Shown: in pieces, positions 25,283 through 35,432 of the stretch
How positions within the stretch are numbered: the stretch's first letter is position 1
How the letters are laid out: every line of letters begins with the position of its first letter
Origin: Ilyomonas sp965247435
GTDB lineage: Bacteria; Bacteroidota; Bacteroidia; Chitinophagales; Chitinophagaceae
Length of the DNA: 64,000 bases
Direction of reading: 5' to 3'
Assembly (NCBI GenBank): GCA_965247435.1
Contig: OZ252019.1
Coordinates: 1,240,001-1,304,000, forward strand
Made by a program: the position numbers and the translations under genes
The notes under the pieces: model-generated
The model's database searches: none
Seen by the model: the letters and a program-made list of their open reading frames with translations, nothing else
What the model was told of the DNA's origin: nothing

Positions 25283-27508
25283 TTAGGCATTTACCGGTAA
25301 TGTAAAATAGAACCGCGAGCCTTTATCTTTCTCGCTGGTTAAGCCAATTTTTCCGTTGTGTAGTTTTATAAATTCCTTCGCTATGTAAAGGCCGATGCCA
25401 AAGCCGGGGAAGGTGCTTTCGTCCTTGCCTTCTACCCGGTAGAATTTATCGAATATGTTGCTATGGTCTTTTTGCGCGATGCCGATACCAAAGTCTTCTA
25501 CTTCTACGCTTACTTCGCCCATGCAAGCCGTGATACGTACCGTAATACTGTTAGCCTTTGGAGAATACTTAGCTGCATTAGTGATGAAATTAATCAGCAC
25601 CTGTTCTATCCGGTCTCTATCGGCCAGTACAGCAGCCGTTTCATGCTCCTCTATAATGATACGATGGTGTAAAAAAGTTTTTTGAAGGTCAGCTACCGTT
25701 TCCCTGGCAAGATCATTAATAAAAAATACTTTCTTATTTATATCCAGGCTATTTCTTTCCATCCGGGTAAGGTTTAGAATATCTTCTATCAGCCGGGTAA
25801 TTTTTACAACCTGCTTATCTGCAGCTTCAAGGGAGGCCATGAGTATTGTATCTGTGCTGCCTTGCTGCATTTCCAGCAAAAGCTGGGTATAGGCTTTTAG
25901 GGTAGTAACCGGCGTTTTAAGCTCATGGCTGGCCATTTGTATAAAACTGTCTTTACGCTGCTGCTGCAATACTGTGTCGTGTATGTCTATGGTGGAGCCA
26001 ATAAACCCTTCAAATATCCCTTCTGCCGAAAAGCGCGGAATGCCGATAGACCGCACCCAGCGATATTCGCCATCGTAGCGCTTTAAACGAAACTGATGTT
26101 CATATTTTTTTTGGGTTTCAAAGGCTGTTAAAAACGTATTCATCCTGCATTCATAATCATCGGGATGCACTTCAACCGGCGAGGGCTTTCCTAACTGGTT
26201 TTCTAAAGAAATACCTGTAAAATCCAGCCAGCTTTTATTAAAGAAAACCGATTGGATGGCAGCATTGGTCATCCAGAGCATTACCGGCGCTTCGTTTGCA
26301 ATATTCCGGAAGCGCTCCTCGCTGTGGCGAATGGTTTCTTCAGCCTTTTTCTGATCCTGAATGTCGGTAAATGCACCAATCCATTTTATAATATCGCCGT
26401 TGTCAATGCGCACCGGCTCGCCCTGTACATGATTCCACCGGTATTCCCCGGTCTTATGTAAAAGTCTTACTTCTACTTTATACGGTTCGCCCGTTTTTAA
26501 ACTATAGCTCCAGGCTCTGCCGATATTTTCAATGTCTTCCGAATGTGCAACAGAAGCCCACGTACGCTCATCAGCAGGCTGAATACCGGTATATGCTTCC
26601 CAGCGTTTGCTGGCAAATTCCTGTTTTCCATTTGCATCTGTTATCCATACCAGTTGCGGCAGCGTTTCGGCAAGTGTGCGAAAGCGTTCCTCGCTTTGCC
26701 GCAAAATCTGTTCGTTCTGTTTTTGCTCATGAATGTCGAAGCCAAGCCCCACAATACCTATAAATTCTCCATTGGGCAAATACCGCGGGTTGCCCTTTAA
26801 AATATGCCAGCGGTACTGGCCATCGTAGCGCCGGAGGCGGATGGCCGGCGTTGTATAAGCGGTGTGCTGCTGCAGCGCCGGAATGCAGGCATCATTCAGT
26901 ACCTGTAAATCGTCGGCATGTACAATATCAGACCAGGCGGAAGTGGCACTTTGGCCTATATAAGCAAGGAAAACCGTATTCAAAAAACTAAGCGTTGCTT
27001 TAGCGCCAGGCGCCATTACAAACATGATCATCGGGCTTTGGTTGGCAAGATAATGGAACCGCTCTTCGGTTTGAGTACTTGATGGTTTGGCCGCGTTTTT
27101 ATCGCCTTCAATAATTTTTATTTCTACTACAATGCCGGTATTGCCCCTGTTTTTAATAACCGGACTTGCTGTAAAAGCAAAGTGATAAGGATGACCGTCT
27201 TTATGAATCCAGGTGGTTTCGCCCTGTTCACTGATAGTATGTTGCAAGGTGTTGAAAACCGGGCATTTGCCGTCCGGGTAATGCTCATCGGCAGTAAGTA
27301 CAAAGGCGGCGAACTGCTGGTTCTGCAATTCATTTAGAGTATAACCGGTAATTTTTTCTGCGCTCCTGTTCATAAAAATGCAGTGCTGGTGTTCATCTAT
27401 CATCAGCAGGCCAACAGCGGCAGTATCGGCTACTGTTTGCAGTATTTCGTTTTGAGTTACTATTTCTTCAGTGGTTGGTGCTTTGTATGATATGGATGTT
27501 AGCAGCAT
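25283..27508 (-). CDS. Multi-PAS sensor histidine kinase
   Basis: A 741-aa soluble hybrid-free sensor kinase with no membrane segment, so it senses cytoplasmic signals. Four PAS/PAC units are visible: about 20-130 (VGLLMIDEHQHCIFMNRSAEKITGY), 148-265 (ending HIEQKQNE-type linker), 272-390 (RFRTLAETLPQLVWITDANGK) and 398-520 (RFRNIANEAPVMLWMTNAA). The HisKA phospho-acceptor is in QMASHELKTPVTTLKAY (about 530). The HATPase domain has the N box LINFITNAAKYSP, G1 VEDFGIGI and G2 GFGIGLYI (about 640-735). No response regulator gene is adjacent, so its partner is encoded elsewhere. Confidence 0.9.
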   Translation of the reverse strand: MLLTSISYKAPTTEEIVTQNEILQTVADTAAVGLLMIDEHQHCIFMNRSAEKITGYTLNELQNQQFAAFVLTADEHYPDGKCPVFNTLQHTISEQGETTWIHKDGHPYHFAFTASPVIKNRGNTGIVVEIKIIEGDKNAAKPSSTQTEERFHYLANQSPMIMFVMAPGAKATLSFLNTVFLAYIGQSATSAWSDIVHADDLQVLNDACIPALQQHTAYTTPAIRLRRYDGQYRWHILKGNPRYLPNGEFIGIVGLGFDIHEQKQNEQILRQSEERFRTLAETLPQLVWITDANGKQEFASKRWEAYTGIQPADERTWASVAHSEDIENIGRAWSYSLKTGEPYKVEVRLLHKTGEYRWNHVQGEPVRIDNGDIIKWIGAFTDIQDQKKAEETIRHSEERFRNIANEAPVMLWMTNAAIQSVFFNKSWLDFTGISLENQLGKPSPVEVHPDDYECRMNTFLTAFETQKKYEHQFRLKRYDGEYRWVRSIGIPRFSAEGIFEGFIGSTIDIHDTVLQQQRKDSFIQMASHELKTPVTTLKAYTQLLLEMQQGSTDTILMASLEAADKQVVKITRLIEDILNLTRMERNSLDINKKVFFINDLARETVADLQKTFLHHRIIIEEHETAAVLADRDRIEQVLINFITNAAKYSPKANSITVRITACMGEVSVEVEDFGIGIAQKDHSNIFDKFYRVEGKDESTFPGFGIGLYIAKEFIKLHNGKIGLTSEKDKGSRFYFTLPVNA

Positions 27509-27828
27509 GCGCGGACAAATATTATTGTGTGCAAAAATAAAAATATTCTTCCCCTGTATTGCGTTATAATCTTCTTTTAATCAATATTTTAAGTGCGTCG
27601 GCGGTTGAAACAGAATTGTCTGCAGGTAACGGCAGCAGCCTGTTAAAAACACTTCGCCGGATTAAATTACACTTAGGAAATGATAAAATTCATTTACAGG
27701 AAGCTATTCATTAAAAGGAGTACAGAAAGATTGCTGTAAATAAATTAAGCTGTGCGCGTAAAAGATTTGCATTACTACAGCATTGTTCTTATTATCAATA
27801 TGCTTCATCTGCAATGCAGACTTTGGTA
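27509..27828. other. 320-bp gap, no gene seen
   Basis: Between the histidine kinase start and the alpha-galactosidase stop (both minus strand). Nothing was recognised; it should hold the kinase promoter. Confidence 0.35.
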
Positions 27829-29937
27829 TCATTCCAATACGCTTACCTCATACAATGCGCCGTCATATAATTGTGTCAGGGTTACTTCAAAACCAATGTC
27901 GGATAAACTTTTGCCGGTTTGTACAGTAATGGTTTTTCCTGTCATTGTTTTTATCGCGTAGCGCCTGGCAGCATTTAGACAGGCAATCGTTACCAGTCGT
28001 TTTTTTTCTGTGGCGCCACTGCAAAACACGCCGATAATACCGCCCTTTTTTGTTTTGGTATTAATACGCTGGAAGCCATCCCACCTGCCTTCCGCCGGCT
28101 CGCCAAAGCCGGGCAAGTCCTGACGGTAACTCATATAATCGTAGCGGACCTGCATTGCCTGCAGCCAGTGAGCATAGCTGCGGTACAGTGCCAACGTATC
28201 GCCCGATAGCTTCCTTGGATCGCCCAGCAAAACAGGTAACGCACCCGCCAGCGCCTTAATATGATTTTCCCATCCGGGATCGTCCATTTTCAGGTTGCCG
28301 ATCACCAACGCTGTTGCGGGCACTGCAGGCGAACGCCACCACGCCATATTGCGTACGCGCAGGTCGCCGCTTTCGTTGCCTTCGTCGAAGTTGGAAAGCC
28401 AGTTGCCTTCGGCGTGTTGCAGCATGGCATAGTCAATTAACTGCATACCGCCCATCGCTTCAAAAGTACAGTCAATAAAGAGCGTTGGCTTTTCTGCATG
28501 CAGCTCATCAAAGAGTCTCCACAAAGCAGCATAATTGGTATATAAGGATTCGTTATGATCCTGATGCCCGGGGTGATCTTTGGCATAGCAGCCCGATTCG
28601 GCAGGGTCAAATTTATAAGCGCTCGTTACTACTGCAAAATCCAGCTTCAGGTATTCGAGGCCATAGTCAGCAGTAAGCTTGTGCAACACTGCTTTTATAT
28701 GGTTGTACCAGCCGGTGCTCATGCAGGCAGACGCCTGGTCGGTAACACCGGGTACCTGCGAAGCAGAGTGCCCGCTTTTGTCTTGTATAAACCATTCGGG
28801 ATGCTGCCGGTACACTTTGCTGTTGGTGGTTGCTGTGCCTACGCTTACCCACAAACCCGGCTTCATGCCCAGCAATTTTATATAGTCCACTACCGGCTTT
28901 AAACCATGCGGAAATTTAACGGAATCAATTTCCCAATCGCCATAGTCTTTTTGCCAGCCATCATCAATCACAAACTCTTTCATGCCTGCATTTGCAGCAG
29001 CTTTTGCAAGCTGCATAATCAAGGCTTCATTGATATTTTTGGTAAAGGGCATCCAGGTGTTATAAACAAAAGTTGGCTTTTCGGTAAACCTGGATAGCCG
29101 TATGCCAAGATGTTTTCGCGTAAATTCGGGTACCACGGTATTTAATATCACATCCGCATTTTTCTGATGGTTATACACTACGGTAAATACCTGCGGCGTG
29201 GTAAAGCTTTCGCCGGGCTGCAGCCATTTGCCGAAAGGGAAACGGTCTTCTTTGTGAGTGAGCCCGCTTGTAATTTGGGGCGTATTCCAGAAGGCGGCGG
29301 TGCGTTTAAGCACGCCCGGCGCTTCGTTGCCTATAGCAATACCTTCGCCCCAGTCGGGGTTGTGAATCATTACCAGGGCATCCTGTAAATTGCCTTCATA
29401 CGAACCGATATTTTTTCGCCTGCCGTAATCGCTCAATATCCAGCTAAAAGTGAGCGGATAATATGGAATGACGGAAAACTTTTCTACGTCCACCGACTCC
29501 AGTGACAGCGACTGCGAAGTATTGTTTTTTATCGTTAGGCTTTTGCGGATTACGGGCAGTTGCGGATACAACAGGTAGGTTACCGTTAGCGTTACTTTTC
29601 CATCACTGCTCATCAATTGCACTGATGCGCCATTGCCCTGTAAAGAATCTTTTGCAGCTTGTATGCCCGATAGTTGCCATTGCTGCCAGCCACTGTACAA
29701 GCTATTGTTTAACAGGAAAGAAAAATCTTCCGAATTCTTATCAAAATACCGGAAGCTGCCGGTTGCAGGTTTATACCCGGTAGTGATAAAAGGGCCTTTG
29801 TGGAAGGGTAATTGAATGGTACGTTGTACCAAGCCGTTGTTTAATGTTAACAGGGAATCATTCCAGTGCGCGAATGGCGTTTGCGCTAAGGCAGGCAGGG
29901 AGAAGATACAGGTAACAACAAATAAAAATGGTTTCAT
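27829..29937 (-). CDS. Alpha-galactosidase-like glycoside hydrolase (GH36/clan GH-D)
   Basis: A 702-aa exported glycosidase. The frame opens at 30006, but the ATG at 29937 starts a clear signal peptide (MKPFLFVVTCIFSLPALAQ) and is chosen. An N-terminal beta-sandwich (about 25-280) is followed by the (beta/alpha)8 barrel typical of clan GH-D. Barrel features are the strand FVIDDGWQKDYGDWEID, GMKPGLWVSVGTATT, and EYLKLDFAVV, whose Asp is the expected nucleophile. A later LIDCTFEAMGGMQLIDYAML and DEGNESGDLRVRNMAWW segment holds acidic candidates for acid/base, less certain. It probably releases terminal alpha-linked galactose or a related sugar in the periplasm. It has no SusC/D pair next to it. 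Confidence 0.8.
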   Translation of the reverse strand: MKPFLFVVTCIFSLPALAQTPFAHWNDSLLTLNNGLVQRTIQLPFHKGPFITTGYKPATGSFRYFDKNSEDFSFLLNNSLYSGWQQWQLSGIQAAKDSLQGNGASVQLMSSDGKVTLTVTYLLYPQLPVIRKSLTIKNNTSQSLSLESVDVEKFSVIPYYPLTFSWILSDYGRRKNIGSYEGNLQDALVMIHNPDWGEGIAIGNEAPGVLKRTAAFWNTPQITSGLTHKEDRFPFGKWLQPGESFTTPQVFTVVYNHQKNADVILNTVVPEFTRKHLGIRLSRFTEKPTFVYNTWMPFTKNINEALIMQLAKAAANAGMKEFVIDDGWQKDYGDWEIDSVKFPHGLKPVVDYIKLLGMKPGLWVSVGTATTNSKVYRQHPEWFIQDKSGHSASQVPGVTDQASACMSTGWYNHIKAVLHKLTADYGLEYLKLDFAVVTSAYKFDPAESGCYAKDHPGHQDHNESLYTNYAALWRLFDELHAEKPTLFIDCTFEAMGGMQLIDYAMLQHAEGNWLSNFDEGNESGDLRVRNMAWWRSPAVPATALVIGNLKMDDPGWENHIKALAGALPVLLGDPRKLSGDTLALYRSYAHWLQAMQVRYDYMSYRQDLPGFGEPAEGRWDGFQRINTKTKKGGIIGVFCSGATEKKRLVTIACLNAARRYAIKTMTGKTITVQTGKSLSDIGFEVTLTQLYDGALYEVSVLE

Positions 29938-30309
29938 GTGTCTGAAGATTATGCGCCCCCAAACCCTGCATTTGCCGGCAGCCCTCCTGGCTGGCAGAGC
30001 AGGCATCTACGGAGAACAGCGCTTGGAGAGCAATTTATAAATGTTCGTTTTCTGTTGTTCAGCGTTGCCCGTGCAATTTAAAATAATTGCAAAGACGGAG
30101 ATACTTATCAGCTCCGATGCAATACCGGATAAACTGCTGCTTTTAAATCGCCAATTGCATTACATCAATAAAATATGCAACAGGATTAAACTTGTAAGCT
30201 ATAGCGCCCATACAGGCATACTTTCAACCGGTATATATAAATTAACCGCCTGATACAATAAATATTAGTGGCAACAATTGCGTCAGCATGTATCGCTGCT
30301 CTCCAATGC

Positions 30310-30344
30310 AACCGGGGCTTGCTGCTACGCAGCAAGCCCCGGTT
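30310..30344. terminator. 15-bp perfect hairpin downstream of the S41 protease gene
   Basis: AACCGGGGCTTGCTG (30310-30324) pairs perfectly with CAGCAAGCCCCGGTT (30330-30344) around the loop CTACG. It lies 23 bp after the S41 protease stop on the minus strand. A U-tract is not obvious on either side, so the role as an intrinsic terminator is likely but not certain. The rest of the gap 29938-30366 shows nothing else. Confidence 0.65.
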
Positions 30345-30366
30345 GAAATAAACTTATCCGGCAATA

Positions 30367-31821
30367 CTATTTTTGCTCTGTAAACATGCCGTTAAACTGG
30401 CGGCCGGATAGTTTATTGCTAAGGGGCGCAAACTGTTTCTGCTGTTGCAGGCGCTTCCTGTTCAGTTCATCCCTGTTGCCTGCCACCCTGCCAAAAGTAC
30501 CGGAAACAATATAATTGAGTGCAGTAGCCAATGAAGGCTCTTCGGTATCGCCCCAGTTCTTATCAACGCCATCCGGTGTAAGCTTATCCGGCGCAAAGCC
30601 GGCGTAATAATCGGCGCTGCCTGCGCTGTTCACTGTTTTAAAGGAAATAGGATAAATCGCATAATTGAATATGGAAATGGGGAAGAAGCCGACCGGTTTG
30701 CCGTATGTAGTATCGCCCACTAATTTTACGTCCATATACGGCCGCAGATTATTAATGAGCAATTCGCTGGCAGAAGCAGTGGAACGGCTTACAATAAAAA
30801 CTACATGACTAAGATTTAACGCGCCGGCTTGCTCGTATTTTACGGTGTTAAACTCCGGCGCAAAAGACACATTGCTGTAGCCGGGCTTGCGCTTAAGCAA
30901 TGGAAATTTGCCCTCCTGCAAAGAGTCGTTGAAGATATACTGATACATCGTTTGGTTATTGGCTGCTGGCGGTGCAATCATATCTGCCAGCGTATCCTGT
31001 GTTTCGGTAGAGCCGCCATGGTTGTACCGCAAATCTACAATGAGGTCGGTAACGCCCGCCGCTTTAAAGGCAGTAAACACATTGGCTAATTCTGTTCTGG
31101 AGGGTGCGCCAAAAAATTGATTGAATACAAAATAGCCTATTTTCTGGTCGCTTACCGTGCTTGTATAAACGGTATTGTACAACACTGAATTCGCGGTGAA
31201 TTCAGTCTTATTCAAATTCGCGGTAACTGTGTTGCCGTCTGCATTTACAAATTCAAAAGCTGCACTGGTGCCGGTTCCGAAGAATACATCGTTTAAAATA
31301 TTTACGCCCGCATCATCATAGCCAATCGCAGTGCCATTTATTTTATTAATATACCAGCCTCTTTGTACGCCGGCAGTACCGGCGGCAGAGCCGTTGTAAA
31401 CGTATGTTACAAACCAGTGTACCGAATCGTAAGGCAGTTCGCGGTCTAAGGAGGCGGCCTGGATAAAGAAGCCATAATCCTTGTCGCTGCCCGTTTGCAG
31501 GCCATCCGATGCTTCCTGGGTAAGTACAAAACTGTAGCGGTCCAGCGGTTCCTCACCACGGATGGCATCCATAACATTTTGAGCGGAGGTCAGTTCATCA
31601 CTTACCTCGTACTGCCGTGGATTGAACTGCTCGTACCCAGGCAATACCGAATGCCATAAATACACTTCTTTCGTATAGAGATAAACCGAATCGGCCAGCA
31701 GGTCTTTTTCGGTAGCGGTTACCGGCGGTATAGGATTAACCGGATCGGAATCTTTTTTCTTACAGGCATCAGCCATAAAAAGCAGGGAGCACACAATACC
31801 GACAGCGAATAAATTTTTCAT
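30367..31821 (-). CDS. S41 family peptidase, lipoprotein
   Basis: A 484-aa C-terminal-processing-type serine protease. It has a lipoprotein signal peptide with candidate lipid Cys C20 (FMADACKKKDSDP), so it is probably anchored in the periplasm or outer membrane. The fold order is an N-terminal helical cap (about 40-120), a PDZ-like segment (about 135-205, TAGVQRGWYINKINGTAIG) and the S41 catalytic domain. In it, DLRYNHGGSTETQ and IVSRSTASASELLINNLRP carry the nucleophile Ser region. LVGDTTYGKPVGF follows, as in other CTP-type proteins. The C-terminus is Gln/Lys rich (RKRLQQQKQF). Substrate unknown. Confidence 0.9.
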   Translation of the reverse strand: MKNLFAVGIVCSLLFMADACKKKDSDPVNPIPPVTATEKDLLADSVYLYTKEVYLWHSVLPGYEQFNPRQYEVSDELTSAQNVMDAIRGEEPLDRYSFVLTQEASDGLQTGSDKDYGFFIQAASLDRELPYDSVHWFVTYVYNGSAAGTAGVQRGWYINKINGTAIGYDDAGVNILNDVFFGTGTSAAFEFVNADGNTVTANLNKTEFTANSVLYNTVYTSTVSDQKIGYFVFNQFFGAPSRTELANVFTAFKAAGVTDLIVDLRYNHGGSTETQDTLADMIAPPAANNQTMYQYIFNDSLQEGKFPLLKRKPGYSNVSFAPEFNTVKYEQAGALNLSHVVFIVSRSTASASELLINNLRPYMDVKLVGDTTYGKPVGFFPISIFNYAIYPISFKTVNSAGSADYYAGFAPDKLTPDGVDKNWGDTEEPSLATALNYIVSGTFGRVAGNRDELNRKRLQQQKQFAPLSNKLSGRQFNGMFTEQK

Positions 31822-32186
31822 GTTACAACTGGTATTTTAATACAGTAAGATATACGTAAATGTAAGGACAACAGACAAGACTTTTTAGTTGCAGCAGTTT
31901 TTTTGCTTTAGCAGGCGCTGCTGTTTAAAACTATAACGGTTGAAAAGACAAAATCTTATACAAGGCACTGTGGTTTTAAAATACCATTGCAGCCGGCAAA
32001 GGCATTATCGTTTCACGAATCAGTTAGTCGTCCGATATTACGGAAATCCAGGACTACAGCACAACCATTCAATTAAATAAAAAGTTTGTTTACACCATAA
32101 GGTTGCCTTCTTGTTCCTGCCGGTAAAAGAGAAGTCTTCACAAACAAAGGCGCAGGAGTACCTTCGCAACTTTTATAATCTATTAG
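31822..32186. other. Divergent intergenic region, no gene seen
   Basis: 365 bp between the S41 lipoprotein (minus) and the ABC exporter (plus). No ORF with family features and no repeat copy was noticed. Confidence 0.4.
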
Positions 32187-34040
32187 ATGAGTCTTTCAGG
32201 CGGCACCAACAACAAGCAGCAAACCGGCAAAGAAGAGCAGCTTTCTTTTAAGCAACGGCTTTCTGCACTTAAAACATTACCCCGTTTTTTTAAACTGGTT
32301 TGGCAAACAAGCGCCCGCATGGCAACCGGTAACGCAATATTGCGGATACTGAAGGCTGCTATTCCGTTAGCCGTTTTGTATGTCGGTAAATTGATTATAG
32401 ATGAAGTGGTGATGCTAAGTCGTACGCATGCAACGGTTTCGCATACGCATTTGTGGACACTCGTAGCAATGGAATTTGGTCTGGCCATATTGTCGGATGC
32501 GCTGAGCAGGGCTATTACACTGATGGATAGTTTGCTGGGCGATTTATTCTCCAATCATACTTCTGTAAAAATAATGGCGCATGCTGCCACGCTCGACTTG
32601 GAGCAATTTGAAAATTCCACTTTCTACGATAAACTGGAGCGAGCAAGGCAGCAAACGATTGGCCGCACCATCCTGCTCTCGCAGGTATTAAGCCAGGTGC
32701 AGGATTTGATTACCATGTTTTTTTTAGCGGCGGGGCTTTTTGTATTTAATCCCTGGCTTATTGTATTGCTGCTGATTGCTATTATTCCGGCATTTTTGGG
32801 CGAGTCTTACTTCAATGACCGGTCGTATGCACTCAGCCGGCGGCAAACACCTGAGCGGCGCGAACTGGATTACATACGTTTTCTCGGCGCCAGCGATGAA
32901 ACGGCAAAAGAAGTGAAAATGTTTAACCTGTCTCCGTTTATCGTCCAGCGCTTCCGGCAGTTAGCTGCTAAGTTTTACAACGATAACAAACGCCTGGCTA
33001 TCCGCAGGTCGGCCTGGGGCACCCTGTTTTCCTTATTAGGTACGGGCGGTTATTATGGCGCTTATGTATTTATTATTGTTACTGCTATCCGCGGCAGTAT
33101 AACGGTGGGCACGCTCACTTTCCTGGCTGGTTCTTTCCGGCAGTTGCGGAGTTTGCTGGAAGGCATATTAATCCGGTTTACCAGTGTCTCCCAGGGCGCT
33201 ATTTACCTGCAGGATTTTTTCGATTTTTTCGAAATACAGCCGGCTATTGTAATTGCCGCCCGGCCCGAACCCTTTCCCAATCCGATTAAGCAGGGCTTTA
33301 CATTTGAGAATGTGGGCTTTAAATATGCAAATGCTGGCAAGTGGGCCAACCGGCATTTAAACTTTACCCTGCATGCCGGCGAAAAAATTGCATTGGTAGG
33401 TGAGAACGGTGCCGGTAAAACCACGCTGGTAAAATTGCTTGCCCGACTGTACGACCCTACAGAAGGGCGAATTTTGCTGGATGGAAAGGATTTGCGCGAT
33501 TACGACATCACCCAGTTGCGGCAACACATCGGCGTAATCTTCCAGGATTACCTGCGTTACCAGATGAGCGTTGCACAAAATATTGCTGCCGGTAATATTG
33601 ATGAGAATAACAACAGCTCCCTTATTAAAAGTGCAGCACAAAAAAGCATGGCGCACCCGCTGGTGGAAAGCCTGCCGGACAAATACGAGCAGATGCTTGG
33701 CCGCCGCTTTAATAATGGTATTGAGCTATCGGGTGGCGAGTGGCAAAAGATTGCACTGGCCCGAGCCTACATGAAAGATGCGCAACTGCTTATTCTGGAC
33801 GAGCCGACGGCCGCTTTGGATGCGCGCGCCGAGTATGAAGTCTTTCAGCGCTTCGCCGATTTAACGAGGGGCAAATCTGCCGTATTGATATCACACCGGT
33901 TTTCTACCGTGCGCATGGCCGACCGGATACTGGTATTAGAAAAGGGCCAGTTAATAGAAATGGGCAGCCATGAAGAACTGCTGCAACGGGAAGGCCGCTA
34001 TGCAGAACTGTTTCAACTGCAGGCGATGGGTTACCAGTAG
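32187..34040 (+). CDS. ABC transporter, fused permease and ATPase
   Basis: A 617-aa half-size exporter. The transmembrane domain (about 45-340) has six hydrophobic stretches, including FFLAAGLFVFNPWLIVLLLIAIIP and YYGAYVFIIVTAIRG. The nucleotide-binding domain (about 365-610) carries Walker A LVGENGAGKTTLVK (near 405), Q-loop VIFQDYLRY, signature ELSGGEWQKIALARAY (near 512), Walker B LLILDEPTAALD (near 533) and H-loop ISHRFSTV (near 571). It should work as a dimer in the inner membrane. The linker aspartates and EMGSHEELL end match the lipid/peptide/drug exporter family (MsbA-like). The substrate is unknown and no partner genes adjoin. Confidence 0.92.
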   Translation: MSLSGGTNNKQQTGKEEQLSFKQRLSALKTLPRFFKLVWQTSARMATGNAILRILKAAIPLAVLYVGKLIIDEVVMLSRTHATVSHTHLWTLVAMEFGLAILSDALSRAITLMDSLLGDLFSNHTSVKIMAHAATLDLEQFENSTFYDKLERARQQTIGRTILLSQVLSQVQDLITMFFLAAGLFVFNPWLIVLLLIAIIPAFLGESYFNDRSYALSRRQTPERRELDYIRFLGASDETAKEVKMFNLSPFIVQRFRQLAAKFYNDNKRLAIRRSAWGTLFSLLGTGGYYGAYVFIIVTAIRGSITVGTLTFLAGSFRQLRSLLEGILIRFTSVSQGAIYLQDFFDFFEIQPAIVIAARPEPFPNPIKQGFTFENVGFKYANAGKWANRHLNFTLHAGEKIALVGENGAGKTTLVKLLARLYDPTEGRILLDGKDLRDYDITQLRQHIGVIFQDYLRYQMSVAQNIAAGNIDENNNSSLIKSAAQKSMAHPLVESLPDKYEQMLGRRFNNGIELSGGEWQKIALARAYMKDAQLLILDEPTAALDARAEYEVFQRFADLTRGKSAVLISHRFSTVRMADRILVLEKGQLIEMGSHEELLQREGRYAELFQLQAMGYQ

Positions 34041-34079
34041 GTTAGGAATCTGGTCCCTTTTACTTGACAAGAAATATTT

Positions 34080-34970
34080 TTACTGCTGGTGAAAGCTTTG
34101 CCCGATAAATTGTAAGGCATCGGTAATGCCGGTCCGCCAATAGGTCCAGTTGTGCGCGCCATCACGCATCCGGAATTCGTGCGGTACTTTCTTTTCGGTA
34201 AGTGCAATGTGCAGCAGGCAATTGCCCTTGGTTAAAAAATCGTCATCCCCGCAATCAATCCAATAGCGTACATGGCTCATTTCCTCGCTGCTTTTTGTTT
34301 TTACTATATTCAGTATCGAATTGTTGTACCAGGCATCATTCAGGCGGCTTTTTCCTTTTAAGCCGCGGCCAAACAAGGGCGCCTGCACAATTTCATAGCT
34401 TTGGTCGGGCATATTAACCATGGCTGAATCATCAAACACGCCGGCGCTCAGTGGCGCGCAGGCAGCAAACAAAGCAGGATATTTCAATGCATAAAACAGC
34501 GTACCGTAGCCACCCATGGAGAGGCCGGCAATGCCGCGGTATCTTTTCTCGCCTTTTATCCGGTAGGTCTTTTCTACAGCCGGCATAAATTCTTTAATAA
34601 AAAAATCTTCATACTTCTCTTTGCCGTCATACGAGTTAATGTACCAGCTCGAATCACCGTTGGGCATAATGATCACCATCGGCGGAATAATGCCATCGGC
34701 GATCGCTTTATCGGCATATCGGTTTACCTCGCCAAACTGCAGCCAGCCGGTATTATCGTCGCTGAAGCCGTGAAGCAGATAAACAACAGGATAGGCTCTT
34801 TCGCTCTTTTCATAATCGGGCGGCAGATATACCGAATAGCGGACTGTTTTATTAAGAACGGAGCTTTTGACAGCAGCCTGCTCTATTACTTTACCCATAT
34901 CCTGTGCAAACGAAATAGTAGAAAAAAATAAGGATAGTAAAAGCATAGGCAGTGTAGCAAACAGTTTCAT
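34080..34970 (-). CDS. Secreted esterase, alpha/beta-hydrolase (esterase D / FrmB-like)
   Basis: A 296-aa exported hydrolase. The frame is open from 35024, but the ATG at 34970 begins the signal peptide MKLFATLPMLLLSLFFSTISFAQ. Family blocks are VYLPPDYEKSERAYPVVYLLHGFSDDNTGWLQFG (oxyanion loop), GIAGLSMGGYGTLFYAL (nucleophile Ser in GLSMGG), a later DCGDDDFLTKGN (catalytic Asp region) and EFRMRDGAHNWTYWRTG (catalytic His). This pattern is that of the putative-esterase family covering feruloyl and acetylxylan esterases and S-formylglutathione hydrolases. The signal peptide argues for an extracytoplasmic polysaccharide or ester substrate. It is convergent with the ABC gene, 39 bp apart. Confidence 0.88.
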   Translation of the reverse strand: MKLFATLPMLLLSLFFSTISFAQDMGKVIEQAAVKSSVLNKTVRYSVYLPPDYEKSERAYPVVYLLHGFSDDNTGWLQFGEVNRYADKAIADGIIPPMVIIMPNGDSSWYINSYDGKEKYEDFFIKEFMPAVEKTYRIKGEKRYRGIAGLSMGGYGTLFYALKYPALFAACAPLSAGVFDDSAMVNMPDQSYEIVQAPLFGRGLKGKSRLNDAWYNNSILNIVKTKSSEEMSHVRYWIDCGDDDFLTKGNCLLHIALTEKKVPHEFRMRDGAHNWTYWRTGITDALQFIGQSFHQQ

Positions 34971-35089
34971 AGATTGATAATGATTAGGGTATAAATGTAT
35001 CGCAAAGCCATGAGTATAACACACAGAAATTTACAACGGCCGTAAGAGGCAGTTGTAAATAAATGGAAACATTTTACTGATTGAATAGC

Positions 35090-35272
35090 TTAGTCCCGCT
35101 CTGTTTGTGCTTCTTTAAACTGTTCCAGATTATCCAGTTCTTCCTGTGTAATTGCTGTTTCTTCCCCGGTAAACGGGTTGTGTACATGCAGCGGTTGCTG
35201 TTCGCCATTATTTTTTTCAGGCGGAGCGCCGGTTTCTGTAGGTGCATCTTTTTTTATATCGTCTGCTGGCAT
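35090..35272 (-). CDS. Small acidic hypothetical protein
   Basis: A 60-aa protein if started at the internal ATG 35272; an upstream ATG at 35326 would add 18 basic and aromatic residues. The composition is low-complexity acidic (DDIKKDAPTETGAPPEKNNGEQQ) with a more ordered end (HNPFTGEETAITQEELDNLEQFKEAQTERD) that looks like a short helical module. No family is recognised. It lies between the esterase (minus) and a small plus-strand gene. Coding status rests mainly on the coherent composition of the C-terminal half. Confidence 0.55.
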   Translation of the reverse strand: MPADDIKKDAPTETGAPPEKNNGEQQPLHVHNPFTGEETAITQEELDNLEQFKEAQTERD

Positions 35273-35432
35273 ACGGTGTTTTCTATTTATGCAATAAAAA
35301 TAGCGCCATAGTTTTTGGCGTGGCAAAATGGGCCGGCCATGCGTTACCTTACCAACAATCTGTAGCTGCTCCGCATTTACTTTTTATTTTTACCGGGTGA
35401 AGTTCAATTTCAAGGCAGAACTGCAGGGGCTG